A DNA stretch of 64,000 nucleotides from Chaenocephalus aceratus (GCA_023974075.1 CM043801.1:1054001-1118000); one strand, 5' to 3'; counted from the first letter of the stretch, positions 44,451 through 55,870 are shown. The notes: generated by a model from the letters alone, not told the origin. Numbers and translations: made by a program.

Positions 44451-44625
44451 TTCAATCAGGAGAGACATGATGTATGGAATACATATTTATTATCGGTCAC
44501 ATTATATCAATGAAACATAATGATGACAGTTCATCACAAATGAATGAAATGTTGTTTTGGCGATTAGGCCCAGGTTTTAGTAGGATATCAATCGGGAAGG
44601 GAAGAACCGTTTCCGATGAACCCCC
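44451..44625. repeat. YR element repeat A1
   Basis: 175 bp starting TTCAATCAGGAGAGACATGA; matches A2 at 45281-45455 with hardly any difference. Confidence 0.9.
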
Positions 44626-44704
44626 CTGGGTCTAGACACTGGTGGTGGTGATAAGTGGTTAGGTCCGGTTGGAAGGGAGAAGGTTAAGCTTGGTCCTGAG
44701 TTCA

Positions 44705-44961
44705 ATCAATCGATCAATCAATGTTTAGTCATATAGCCCAATATCACGAATGTTACATTTGTCTCAGTGGTCTTCACAGTTTGTACAGAATATCAGTATG
44801 ACAATACGACACCCTCTGTCCTTAGACCCTCACATCGTACAAGGAAAAACTTCCAAAGAAAACCCAGTTTAAAGGGAAAAATGGGAGAAACCTCAGGGAG
44901 AGCAACAGAGGAGGGATCCCTCTCCCAGGACGGACAGACGTGCAATAGATGCCGTGTGTAA
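44705..44961 (-). repeat. Dispersed retroposon with (ATTG)n tail
   Basis: About 257 bp starting with ATCAATCAATG on the plus strand, so on the minus strand it ends in ATTG repeats. Shares TATAGCCCAATATCA and ACACCCTCTGTCCTTAGACC with the copy at 52322-52582. The microsatellite tail suggests a SINE or LINE 3' fragment. It sits between A1 and B1 of the YR element. Confidence 0.65.
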
Positions 44962-45065
44962 ATTGAAAAGATAATACATTTGCAACATAGGTAGTCCAAA
45001 TGTTTGGAAATGCATGTGTGTGCATGCATGGAGTTGAAAGCAGGAGGCGAAGGGGTGGAGGAGGG

Positions 45066-45280
45066 TTGCGCGTTGACACCTGGAAGACAGCTGATAGAAC
45101 AGGGGAGAGCATATATAGAGAGATTAACAGGTGCAATCATTTAGGCTTGTAAATGGAGGGGCGTGATAGGTTTAGCTGAGGAGAGGCGCTCCCTGTCATT
45201 TAGATGCAGGGAGCAAGTATTGCCATGACGAGCAATACGGAGTGTTAGGTCTTCCTGTCTGAACTTGCGCTAAGCTTCAT
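45066..45280. repeat. YR element repeat B1
   Basis: 215 bp from TTGCGCGTTGACACCTGG to CTAAGCTTCAT; directly joined to A2. Same as B2 at 49707-49921. Confidence 0.9.
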
Positions 45281-45455
45281 TTCAATCAGGAGAGACATGA
45301 TGTATGGAATACATATTTATTATCGGTCACATTATATCAATGAAACATAATGATGACAGTTCATCACAAATGAATGAAATGTTGTTTTGGCGATTAGGCC
45401 CAGGTTTTAGTAGGATATCAATCGGGAAGGGAAGAACCGTTTCCGATGAACCCCC
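45281..45455. repeat. YR element repeat A2
   Basis: Second copy of A, starting directly after the CAT of B1 and ending in a C-run. Confidence 0.9.
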
Positions 45456-45576
45456 AAAAGAATGAAGTATGAAGTACTGAATGTGAATAATCTTACCTTG
45501 TGGGATGCAGCGGAAATCTATGGATGGAAAGGAGAGGTTAATACATGTGAGGATTTAAGCGACTGATGCCTCCCGG

Positions 45577-46150
45577 GCATCCTTCCTGGACGTACAGGGC
45601 TTCCCGGCCGTACGGGGCATCCCGGACAGACGGGGCATCCCGGATGGGGCTTCCTGGACATACAGGGCGTCCCGGACGTACGGGGCATCCCGGAGGGGGC
45701 ATCCTGGCCGTACAGGGCGTCCCGGACGTACGGGGCATCCCGGGTGAGCGGGGACTACCCGGACGCACCGAGCGACCCGACCAGTGCCCCGGGTGCCCGG
45801 AACGTGCGAGGCTTCCCGAATGTGCGGGTTAACCTGACTTTAGCAGGGAAACATTATACGGACCGGAGGTTTCACGACCCGGACATACGGGGCTTCCCGG
45901 ACGTACGGGGCATCCTGGACGTACAGGGCAACCCGGACATACGGGGCATCCTGGCCGTACAGGGCATCCTGGATCGTACAGGGCATCCACACAGGGCTTC
46001 CCGGACGTACGGGGCATCCCGGAGGGGGCATCCTGGCCGTACAGGGCGTCCCGGACGTACGGGGCATCCCGGGTGAGCGGGGACTACCCGGACGCACCGA
46101 GCGACCCGACCAGTGCCCCGGGTGCCCGGAACGTGCGAGGCTTCCCGAAC
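45577..46150. repeat. GC-rich minisatellite (18-bp period)
   Basis: Many variants of CCCGGACGTACGGGGCAT in two blocks (about 45577-45760 and 45880-46090). A longer segment starting GTGAGCGGGGACTACCCGG occurs at 45745 and again at 46072, so a unit of about 330 bp is also duplicated. Because 18 is a multiple of three, all frames are open and look collagen- or RDAP-like; this is not evidence of a gene. Confidence 0.9.
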
Positions 46151-46322
46151 CTTTTCTCTTGCGGGGCAACCTGCTTTAGCAGGGACACGTTATACAGACC
46201 CGAAGGTTTTACAGCCTGGACATACAGGTTTAGATATGCAGAAATAAACATGAGCCGTGGGGCGACATACGTGCTGACATACTAAGAACCACCACCAGTT
46301 ATATGCATACGTACCAATTTGT

Positions 46323-47120
46323 TTAAGGTTGGAGAGACCTTTGGATAGCCAGCACGGCATTGAGGTCAGGGCGAATGTAGGATGAGAAAGCGGAGGAGGA
46401 CCACCGTCCGAGTTGTTGCAGGGATGAGGATGAGACGCCTTGATTGGCAGCGGAAGTAGCTGCGCCTATTCTGAAGGAGTGACCCGTGTATAGAAGGGGT
46501 GATAACCCGGATTTAATGAGGACTTGTTTTAAGTAGACATTGAACTGTCGTTGTGTTAAAGGAAAATTCCCTGAGATAAGGAATAATGGCGAGAGAGGAT
46601 TAGAGGTAGGTCTAAGCCGTAGGAACTTGATCATGGCCTTATAAGGGCAGAACTGGGAATCGATGCGGGCGGCGATGACGGAGCAGGCGCCGCCGCATTT
46701 GGAGTGTTTAAGATATAAACTAAAGTGGCTAGCGTGAAAAGATATGTCAGAAAGCTGATGTCTCGATTGGAATCGAAAGTAAGGGAAGCTGTGGTAAATT
46801 CGCCTGGTCTGAGAAAGGCATAAAAAGCTAGGAGAAATAGAGCATCGAGTAGTGCATCGATATAAGGGGAGAATAACCCACTTCTAAGTTTGGAGAGCAT
46901 GAGGCGTAACGTGGAGAGTGTAATAGGGCGTCTCCGGTCTAAGACGGTGGAAAAGTTTTAATGAGACCTTTGAGGATGAGTTTGACTGACTGGTTTGCGA
47001 ACAGGCTGGGAAAGCCGGGATCGGAACGCGAACGTTAAACTGAACTCCTGCTAAGAGGCCCCGGATGTATTGGGGTTTGAGGTGGCGATCAGTGGCGCAG
47101 TAGCACATGAAGGCACACAC
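46323..47120 (-). pseudogene. Tyrosine recombinase of the YR element, frameshifted
   Basis: Three consecutive minus-strand pieces. 46884-47120: ATDRHLKPQYIRGLLAGVQF, the start of an N-terminal SAM-like core-binding domain. 46631-46900: LLDALFLLAFYAFLRPGEFT, with the box-I arginine. 46323-46634: TGHSFRIGAATSAANQG (H-x-x-R), LGRWSSSAFSSYIR (W and the nucleophilic tyrosine). All four catalytic positions R, H-x-x-R, H/W and Y can be seen, but at least two frame changes separate the pieces. Known role of the family: strand exchange between a circular DNA intermediate and the target. About 265 residues in total, in the usual size range of such enzymes. DIRS/Ngaro or Crypton affinity cannot be decided by eye. 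Confidence 0.75.
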
Positions 47121-49706
47121 GGTGGAGATGAGAACAGTTTTAAGTGTGATGCCTACGGAAAAGCGAAACGTCGCAAACGTTCTCCAAGCGAATCATATGT
47201 TTTGAGGGTGGACGCGCTAAGCCCTTCCTCATAAACCTGCTGATTCGAGGTGCCTTTCTAGGGGGCTTCTATTTAAGAGAGAGAGAGGAGATGCGGGGGA
47301 GGAATCCTGACGGGTTGAGCGCTGCTCCTGGGCAGAGGTTCCGGAACGTCTTGTGGGCTGACTGCGGTGATCTATGGATGAAATGAGAGATTAACATGTG
47401 GATTAAACAATCTGCCGGAATCACTGCCGGGCTTACTGTACATCATAAGATGCTGACCCGAAGGTCGACGGCCGGAATCAGCGCCGGACTTACGAGAACA
47501 CTACCACTAAACAACGGCCGGAATCGCTGCCGGGCTTACTGTTCTCTGCTGGGCTTACTGTACATCATAAGATGCTTGACCCGAGAGCCACCGGCCGGAA
47601 TCAGGCCGGGCTTACGTACTACCACTAAACAACGGCCGGAATCGCTGCCGGGCTTACTGTACATCATAGGATGCTGACTCGGAAGTCGACGGCCGGAATC
47701 AGCGCCGGGCTTACGTGAACACTACCACTAAACCTTGCCGACACGATGGTCGATGACCTGCGATGCAGGGTTAAACATGCACAGATGAACACTACCACTA
47801 AATGTATAAATACCAGGAAAGAGAGATCTTGGATGGCCGTCTGGTTGTTGTAGGGATGAGGAATAATTACCTTGATTGCGGCAGGGTTGCTGCACCTATC
47901 CTGGACGAAGCCCTGAAATGCTATTAAGACACCACCACCAGTTATATGCATGTTTACCATAGGTAAACTGAGAGATCTAGGATTGCCGGCACGAATCGAT
48001 GTCCGGGGGAAGAGGGAGATGTAGACAATGTAATGCAGCTGTTAGCTTGAGTACAATGAGACATGAATGTTATATCCTGGCTTATCGTAAGCCATGTGAG
48101 CATGAACCAATATAAATGAGACAATATGCGCAGCATAAAAGGAATAATGTATGCTTAGGTAAATACTGAAACATGACCCATGATATGGGACTAGCTTAAT
48201 TAGCAGTTTAATTACGCCACGGTGAGACATGGATGCACTTGATTGGGTGATTAGACTGTCTTCTATCATATTACGTGAACTTCTCTTTCTCCCTGAAGAA
48301 ACTCCCCAAAAACCCCACGGATGGGCAGCATCCGTGAATAAAAACGAAGACTCATTGAGTGTCTGAGTGAGTAGATACGGCCGCTGCTAATGTGTAGCGT
48401 TAATGCGGGTGGGGGGGGGGGTTGAAAGATTATTTTCCATGTGATTCCTGGCGCGAGGTACTGGCAAAGCTGCGGTTGCGCCTGGGGCATACAGACCTCG
48501 GATGAGCGTCCTTGCAGGACTGCAGATGTGGAGGAATGTACGATATGGGTGGTAGCAGACGTTTTCGTTAAAGTTATGACAAATCTTCTCGTCTTGCCTA
48601 TGCTGCACCTAACGGCTTTGACTATTATTCCCGGAAAACAGCATGGGAAAGACTCTAGCTCAACAAAATAAAATACTCAGTTACCTCTAATCATTAACCC
48701 ATGTTTGTATAATTTAGTGAACTCTGTGTGTTGCTGCCAGCATACATGACACCTGACGTGGAAACGTTTACTCGTGGATGGGGCTACAGAGCTGCTAGAC
48801 AGTCGAAAACGGTGCATTCCTCTGTCTGAATGTGCTGCACTTTGATAAATGTTTAGACAAAAGCTAAACTCTTATTGCACTTTTGGCAACGAGCATTCTC
48901 CACGTCGAGACGGGTAAAGTTTAACCACACCTCGGAGCGCGTTCTCTCCGCCACCTCCGCAGAGTGCTCCGCTGCATGTAGCAGCTGCGTGTGTGTGTAA
49001 ACTGCCCCGCCCCCTCACACGCAGACCGGGGAGAGAGATCTCGTCTGATCGAAAATACATCATAGACGCATTTGTTTGTCTTTTGCATATTAGAAATGAG
49101 TTGGCGCCATACCTTTCAGGTAACGCTGTGTTGAAGCTTGAAACTGCGTTAGTTACTGAGCATTGTAATGGGTAGTAATTACCCGACTGCATTAGTAATG
49201 CAAGTAATACGTTACTGAAACTCCATACTGTAACGCGTTACACCCAACACTGCCTGGAACTCACCTTACCCCTCTTACCAGCGCTACTCTGACGCCTATT
49301 TTAGAGTAAGGCGCAGGAGGAAGTAGCTTCAATGGGATGTAGCTTGAGCCCTGCCTGCCTGCAGGAGGGGTTGTGGTTTGAAGCCAGAATGGGTAAAGCT
49401 TCGCATGCGATGAGGACCCGTTTCGCGTGAAGCCGGAAGCGCCGCATTTGAGCGGCCCTGAAGCCAGTGATACCCTCTTGAGAGACTGAAGGCGTGCGTC
49501 AATTGTTTGGGTGAAGTAGCCCGTTTCCGTTAAGCCGGAGGAACTTCCGTGGAGCCCGATTTCCTTGTCTTTTCCTCCCGCGTCCGGGTTTGCGGGGCGG
49601 CCGGCTGGAACCGCTAGCCGACTGGGGAACGCCGCCTGTAGCTTAATCCGCCGGACTGCGGAGCTGATGAATAATGCCTGGAGCTGGGACGAAGCTCTGC
49701 TGCTGT
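47121..49706. other. YR element internal region without recognisable RT
   Basis: In DIRS/Ngaro elements this place (5' of the recombinase on the minus strand) holds gag, RT and RNase H. I find no RT box in any frame. It contains a tandem array at 47412-47740, a poly-G run at 48410-48421, a MITE-like terminus with GTAACGCGTTACACCCAACA near 49250, and GC-rich sequence at 49260-49700. Confidence 0.5.
47412..47740. repeat. Imperfect tandem array, GCCGGAATC units
   Basis: Alternating GCCGGAATC...GCCGGGCTTAC blocks joined to GTACATCATAAGATGCTGAC or CACTACCACTAAAC segments, about three rounds of roughly 110 bp. Confidence 0.8.
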
Positions 49707-49921
49707 TTGCGCGTTGACACCTGGAAGACAGCTGATAGAACAGGGGAGAGCATATATAGAGAGATTAACAGGTGCAATCATTTAGGCTTGTAAATGGAGG
49801 GGCGTGATAGGTTTAGCTGAGGAGAGGCGCTCCCTGTCATTTAGATGCAGGGAGCAAGTATTGCCATGACGAGCAATACGGAGTGTTAGGTCTTCCTGTC
49901 TGAACTTGCGCTAAGCTTCAT
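49707..49921. repeat. YR element repeat B2
   Basis: Second copy of B, ending in CAT at 49919-49921, the right edge of the element. Confidence 0.9.
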
Positions 49922-50468
49922 ATCTGTTCAGAAACTAGACAAAAGTTAAACAAGTACAAACCACAGACTGTCTGTGTCATGGTGAATACAGTCGCTGGTT
50001 TACTTATGTCTGTATACTATAGGCCATTGTTGTGAGTGTGGACGGTCGGAGCATACACTGCGTTAGCTTAGCCAAGCTCCATTTAGACAACACGAATTTT
50101 AAAAGGTGATCCGCCTGCCGTCTGTCTGCAGACTTGTCAAAGCTCATGGTTTTTACTAACCGGTATCAGTATGTTGTTACTTCGGCATCATTTTGAAACG
50201 TGTATTACAATTAAATCACGATAAAATATGTTCATCTTGTTGTAGTTGTAGCTCCCCTTGCCAGCGATTCTCTCTCTAGTTTAGCATACTCAGCCCGACT
50301 CAGCCTGGTTGTTCCTGGCCCTAGAACCACGATTTTATGGGGCCAGAAAAACTGTGAAATAGTACCCGCTAGCCGGTACTAGGCCAAGTGGAAACGCAAC
50401 CAAAAACGGGCCCCGCACGGCTCGGCACGCTTAAAGCGAGCTCCGCACTGAAGTGGAAATGCGCCATA

Positions 50469-52321
50469 ACATTCTTCCATTGTAACACTTAAATAATCAC
50501 ATATTAAAGTAAATACAAGTTCAATCTGCACAGCTCTACACTTTGAATATAGTATGTGTAAAATTTAATTTTATTTGACTGTACTCAGATTCTTACATAT
50601 TTATACTTTGTGTAAATATTGTCTTTATTTTTTTATTTGTTACAATAGACTTTAAAACCGTTTTAAAAATAGCTTTTATATTAGTACTATGTGTTCCTCC
50701 TTTAAAAACGCATATTTGTCTTTCTGTGTCTTTGCATGCACCATTTACACCAAAGAAAAATCCTCTTTGTAATAAAACAGATCCTGATTCTAAAGACAAC
50801 AGAGTGAAAGTAAACTGTGTATTGACTGTTAGTTGAAGACTTTTATCACAATGTGTTAGTCCACATGAAGAAATACTATCCACCGCTACCACCATATGTG
50901 ATACTGTATGTAGGAGTGATCCACTTTAAAGAGGGGGATACTTGTGTACTTCAAATTGAAAACACACAGTTTATATCATAAAATGTACTGAAAATGACAG
51001 CAATGTGTCTCTATTGTGTAAATGGTCATTTTGTTTTAAAGTCCACTCCAGGCTTCTGCCACCTTGTTTATTTGTTGTAAACTGAGGATATTATAATATA
51101 GATAACCCCTCATTATAACTTCACTAATCAGCTGTTCCATTTTCCAGAGGGACTGCAGGGGCCCTTTTTCGCCCCTTTGGTGGCCTCTAAATATCTCTCT
51201 GTGGCCACTAGCCTTCTGTGTATAGCTACAGAGAGCAGCTATTGTCATGCTGGATCTCACTCAGAAACTTAGCCTGCATCCCCTGCTCTCTGCTACATTC
51301 ATGCTGATCTTCATTGTAGAAGATTTGTTGATTGCTAATGAGAAGTCTAAACCAAGCCAATAAAACCCTGCCAACAGAGGTGTCAGCACTTCAGACTCAG
51401 CAGATGGGCTATTTCAGTCAGCAGGATAAAGATTAGCTGAGCATTACTGCTCACTAATGCCATTAGCTGACCTCCGTCTGTTTACTTCTGCAAGATGTCT
51501 TGTTGGTCACTAACTATTCCATATTCACATCATTAGCAAAGACATAGAGTGATAGAGATATTTTTGTATGTATTGTTGTTTACATTTTTAGTGAAAGTGT
51601 TTTCTCCCTTTCTGTATGCTAAGGAAAGCTGTGTCGTCCTCATGCATCAGCACTGTAATGGACTGTCCAGCTTTACCTGGCCTCTCGGTCCCCCTTACCC
51701 TCTGAGGATAAGTGGTCACTTATTATGCAGTGGGGCAGGAGCTCTGAAATTAGTTTGCATTTAGCACTCCTAGTTTGAGTTTTGAACATGTTTTTTGTTA
51801 GAAGCCTGAAGGTAGTTGGTTAACAAAAGCTGAAGACATTTGAAAGTTTAGTTGAAATACGTTATTATGGTGAATGTCTTAGCTTAGCAGTGGTTGACAG
51901 TGGCAGCTGGTGGTAGGGCTGTGCCACATGCAATCAATTTCAGCAAACATCCCAGTATGACTTAATGCAAAAAAAACAAGAGTTTTCAGTGCTAATTTAC
52001 CAGTCTTAAATTATAATGCCTCCATAAACAATTTAAGCATTTGAGACTGAGGACTATGTACAAAAACTTAAAAACAATGGCATTAGCAATACTTGCATAC
52101 ATATATGTATGTGTATATATATATGATGTATAATATATATGTATGTATGGAAAAAAACAAATATATATATATGATATATAATATATGTATGTATATATAT
52201 ATATATATATAGTTTAGTTTAGTTTAGTTGCTTACTTGGGGCGATACAATAATCGCCCCTCCGGTAGTAGTTTTGAGGATGCTATTTACTTCTGGCAATT
52301 GCTCTTGAACTTCAACAATAA
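50469..52321. other. Unassigned DNA with AT microsatellite
   Basis: No gene, domain or transposon end recognised; 51050-51770 is the least repetitive stretch in the region and may be unique intergenic or intronic DNA. An AT/GTAT-rich microsatellite lies at about 52095-52210, followed by AGTTT reiterations. Confidence 0.4.
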
Positions 52322-52582
52322 TAATCAATCAATCAATCAATGTTTATTTATATAGCCCAATATCATAAATGTTACATTTGTCTCAGTGGTCTTCACAGTG
52401 TGTACAGAATATCAGTATGACAATACGACACCCTCTGTCCTTAGACCCTCACATCGTACAAGGAAAAACTTCCGAAGAAAACCCAGTTTAAAGGGAACAT
52501 GGGAGAAACCTCAGGGAGAGCAACAGAGGAGGGATCCCTCTCCCAGGACGGACAGACTTGCAATAGATGCCGTGTACCAATA
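52322..52582 (-). repeat. Dispersed retroposon with (ATTG)n tail, second copy
   Basis: Starts ATCAATCAATCAATCAATG on the plus strand and matches 44705-44961 almost throughout, including TATAGCCCAATATCA and GGAGGGATCCCTCTCCCAGG. Confidence 0.7.
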
Positions 52583-53257
52583 AAAGTGCTCGTAATGATT
52601 AGCGCTTGTTTGCCACAGATCCAAGGGAAAAATCCCATGGCTCTTTGACAAGAGAGCACTAGGTTGGCCTAACACATGCATCATCATGCACCACTCGGGG
52701 TGGATGGATCAGATCTTAATATCCATCCTAAACCAACTACATGGTGCCTGACTTGCAATTTATTTCATGTATTGTTCATGAAACATGGGAAACATGTTGT
52801 GGATCAGGTAAATAGCCAGTGGCGGCCGGACTATAGGGGCGCTAGGGGCGCCACCCCACCTCTTCCCACCTACAAAACAAATACAAATAATAATAATTTA
52901 ATTTAAAAAATATTAAAAAAAAAAATATTTATATTTTATATTTTTATTTTTAATGAACAAGGTAAATATCATACAATTGGTATCAGTAAAATGTATAATC
53001 TACAATAAAATCTCGTTTAAAATGGTGTTACGATGTCTAAAGTTACTGATAAGTCACATGTTTCCTGCCTGGCCTTGCCCGTGGCATTAGTTTATCATTA
53101 CCGGGCGCCGTGCAAGGAGCCCCCGAGCCAAACAGCAGCAACCAGCACGTTGCAAAAGTCTCAATAGTAAACTGTGCTGCCGAAACATAATTTCAGCCAA
53201 TCAGCGCTGTCAAATATTTTGGTCACGAGGGCGCTCACGTTGGCGCCCACGTTGCTT

Positions 53258-53325
53258 ACGTGCGTTGACGTGAGTTGACGTGAGTTGACGTGAGTTGGCG
53301 TGAGTTGACGTGAGTTGTTTTTTAG
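53258..53325. repeat. 10-bp tandem repeat
   Basis: Six to seven units of ACGTGAGTTG with one G variant. Confidence 0.9.
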
Positions 53326-53356
53326 GCTCGTGAGTGACCAAGTAGTTGGATGAGAA

Positions 53357-53650
53357 TGGCTTTGTGTGCAGGTGGAGTCGCCGGACCTCGGTCCGCACCC
53401 AATTCCGTGCAAGAGCTACTCTCCAATCCTTTCGAAAGGAGAAGTTTGTGAGATAAACTGTTGCTTAAAGACCTTGGACCGGACCGACCCGATTTGTATA
53501 TATCGCAGCAAGCTTGTGAAAGAGACAAAACGTATCAACGAGGCTTCTCACGTAGCTGGTACACCAGAAAGGCATGGCTAGCTGGATGCAAACAGGTACA
53601 TGCTGTCTTTTGTTTCCCATGCTTGCTCTTCAAACAGCCGGGGACAGATA
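53357..53650 (+). pseudogene. TTF zinc finger of a hAT (ZMYM-like) transposase
   Basis: The frame reads QELLSNPFERRSL, then a TGA at 53449-53451, then LLLKDLGPDRPDLYISQQ, FSRSWYTRKAWLAGCKQV and FCFPCLLFKQPG. The W-Y...W-L-x-G-C......FCFPCLLF pattern is the TTF finger (C...C-x2-C) before the DDE domain in ZMYM/TTF hAT transposases. The frame runs directly into an unrelated MITE fragment at about 53650, so all catalytic parts are lost. The exact 5' start is uncertain. Confidence 0.7.
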
Positions 53651-54192
53651 CGATCTGTTCAGAAACTAGACAAAAGTTAAACAAGTACAAACCACAGACT
53701 GTCTGTGTCATGGAGAATACAGTCGCTGGTGTATTTATGTCTGTAGGCCGTTGTTGTGAGTGTGGACGGTCGGAGCATAACGTTAGCTTAGCCAAGCTCC
53801 ATTCAGGGAACAAGCATTTTAAAAGGGTTTTTCGCCTGCCGTCTGTCTGCAGACTTGTCAAAGCATTAATTCATGGTTTTTACTGACCGGTATCAGTATG
53901 TTGTTACTTCGGCATCATTTTGAAACGTGTATTACAATTAAATCACGGTCAAATATGTTCATCTTGTTGTAGTTGTAGCCCCCTTGCCAGCGGTTCTCTC
54001 TCGAGTTTAGCATACTCAGCCCGACTCAGCCTGGTTGTTCCTGGCCCTAGAACCACGATTTTATGGGGCCAGAAAAACTGTGAATTAGGACCCGCTAGCC
54101 GGTACTAGGCCAAGTGGAAACGCAACCAAAAACGGGCGGCACACGGCTCGGCACGCTTAAAGCGAGCTCCGCGCTGCCGTGGAAACGCGCCA
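53650..54192. mobile_element. Fragment of the TGGCGCATTTCC MITE family
   Basis: Parallels 49921-50466 (ATCTGTTCAGAAACTAGACA ... TTTAGCATACTCAGCCCGAC ... GGAAACGCGCCA). The left half is missing; it starts abruptly within the hAT transposase remnant. Confidence 0.75.
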
Positions 54193-54544
54193 TTACATCA
54201 CCAGAAGTCCTAATGTAAGGGGTAATTTCTCCCAAAAAAATGTGTTTTACTCACTCTATCAACAGCCCCACCAAAAATATTTTACACCAGCCGCCACAGT
54301 AAATAGCAGTAATGAGTCCAATCATCAACTCCTGCAGGAAGCTGGGAAAATGTGACCCGGCAGCAATGTTGAAAACAGTGGAGTTAGTTACACAGTTTGA
54401 TGGGAGGTAACAGCAGTGACACGGCGTGGGAGACTCCTCCGCTCTGATTGGTTGTTTTCATTCGGTCACTGTGGAATCTTACCCTTAGGACCACTGGGGA
54501 TAGAGAGAGGAGCAGGATTTTCTTCACAGATTCATTTTATGAAT

Positions 54545-54720
54545 TGTTTGTATTATTAATTTAACCTTTATTTAACCTGGATCTCTTTTACCAAAGAGTC
54601 CAGGCCAAGATATGCAAGATATGCAGCAGTTAGAAACAACAACTTGAAAACAGGAACAAAGAACATAGTCACAATCAGAAATGTCATCAGATAAAGCATC
54701 TACAGACACACTTTAAATCT
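54545..54720 (-). repeat. LINE 3' tail fragment
   Basis: TTAACCTTTATTTAACCTGG, GATCTCTTTTACCAAAG and GAGTCCAGGCCAAGA resemble the 3' end at 55873 (AACCTTTATTTAGACAG...GATCTCTTTTACAAGGG). 5'-truncated and non-coding. Confidence 0.6.
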
Positions 54721-54749
54721 GTTTGGAGGAACCAGCTCCCTGAGTGTAA

Positions 54750-55870
54750 GTTAAAGGTCCCATGTCATGCTTTTCCAGTTATTACCCATCCCCTTGTGTG
54801 TTATGTAGCTTTTTCTGCATGTAAACGGTCTGCAGAGTCACAAACCCTCAAAGTACACCCTGTAGGGAGTACAACTAACACAGAAAAGACGTGTCTATGC
54901 TGCCCCAGAACGCCTCGTTGGAGATTTCGCTTTTTCCATTGTTTTCTTCCGGGAACCAAGTGACGTTCCAAATGGACCAATCCTCGGACTTCATCACACA
55001 CACTCAATCTTTTCTCAGCTGCAGCTCCGCCGATTTCTCCTCCCTGAGACAGCGGGACGCGGCGAGGCTGAGTCGGTGTGTGAGCACACACACAAACTCC
55101 CAGCCAGGCTGCGGGTGTGTGTGTTCGGGCTGGGTTTCGCTGTGTCTCGCTGTCTCGCAGACGGCCACTGGGCTCATAGGGAGGGGGGGGGCAGGAGCTC
55201 CAACAAGCCGTGTAGGAGAGAGAGTGAATACACATACTATACAGAGATGCTGTGTGAGAAACCAATGTGAGTTTGGAACATTGCACAATGTGAATCTATT
55301 TTAGTGTGCAACAATGCAACAATGGAATTATGATCAGCAATTATGTATTTTTTATCCTCACATATTAGTTTTACGTTTAAATCCCCTGAACCTGCAAACA
55401 CAAATAGCTTTCTGTGCACGGATCGCTGTGCATTTGTGTGTGGGTTTTGTGGGACGGTCAGCCGATTCGTACTTGTAATTTTTTCTATCTATAGCCAATC
55501 AGATGTCTCCTTCATTCTAAGCCAATCACATGAGCGCGCCCCCACGAGGGTATGATTTCTTGCGTTCATGACGTAGCGCTTCATGTACGCATTTTGCGCT
55601 GTCCGGTCAGCTCGCTAAACAGAGGGCAGAGCATCAGGTGATCATGCAGAGCAGCGTGTCTCCGTCAGACTCAGCAGCTGATCTTATCTCTCTCTCGGGT
55701 CCGGTTACACTTCACTCGCGTTTATGTCCATATCGATCAGATCCAGCTCTCCTGATCGGCCTTCATAGAGAGCACCGATCAAACTATTAAGAGTGAATAT
55801 CGGCCGATAATGACGGGCGGGGCTCCCCCCCCCGTTGACAGTTCACTGTCTAGCACTGGCTTCGTAGTTC
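54750..55870. repeat. Repeat beginning TTAAAGGTCCCATGTCATGC
   Basis: TTAAAGGTCCCATGTCATGC at about 54751 is a terminus found in fish MITEs. The stretch after it is GC-richer and contains CAGCTCGCTAAACAG and CGGCCGATAATGACGGG segments. I could not find the opposite end, so the right border is a guess. Short frames inside show no domain. Confidence 0.4.

Larger units (their letters stand above)
44451..49921 (-). mobile_element. Tyrosine-recombinase element with split direct repeats (Ngaro/PAT-like layout)
   Basis: Two repeat types, each present twice in direct orientation: A (175 bp) at 44451-44625 and 45281-45455; B (215 bp) at 45066-45280 and 49707-49921. On the plus strand the order is A1, spacer, B1 joined to A2, coding region, B2. 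On the minus strand this is B, recombinase, A-B, A, the split-repeat plan of Ngaro/PAT-type YR elements. The trinucleotide CAT is at the left insertion edge (44448-44450), at the B1/A2 junction (45278-45280) and at the right edge (49919-49921), with no longer duplication, as expected for recombinase-mediated integration. The host sequence CTCCTCAT/ATCTGTTCAG is uninterrupted near 10830. I see a recombinase remnant but no reverse transcriptase. Confidence 0.75.
43937..50466. mobile_element. TA-flanked MITE hosting a hAT MITE and a YR element
   Basis: Ends TGGCGCATTTCCATTATAG and (complemented) TGGCGCATTTCCACTTCAG, with TA outside both (43935-43936, 50467-50468). Removing the insertions 43982-44350 and 44451-49921 leaves about 0.7 kb that continues smoothly (CTCCTCAT then ATCTGTTCAG) and matches the inner part of the foldback element at 10840-11160. 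Non-coding. A related fragment is at 53650-54192. Confidence 0.65.
52817..54299 (+). mobile_element. hAT element with TTF-type transposase remnant
   Basis: 1,483 bp flanked by exact TAAATAGC copies (52809-52816 and 54300-54307). Ends CAGTGGCGGCCGG and (complemented) CTGTGGCGGCTGG. It holds the start of a zinc-finger transposase (53357-53650), cut off by a fragment of the TGGCGCATTTCC family (53650-54192). A short (ACGTGAGTTG)n array lies at 53258-53325. Confidence 0.85.

Noticed and set aside
45538..46169. Collagen-like or GASRTxG/RDAPYVR repeat proteins on both strands
   Set aside because: An 18-bp minisatellite keeps all frames open; the peptides differ on each strand and frame and have no start or domain.
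53461..53886. 141-codon frame as a single host protein
   Set aside because: Only the first part is a TTF zinc finger; after 53650 it reads through a MITE fragment.
54801..55304. Overlapping frames of 137-161 codons on both strands
   Set aside because: Dispersed repeat sequence; neither strand shows a domain or splice structure.
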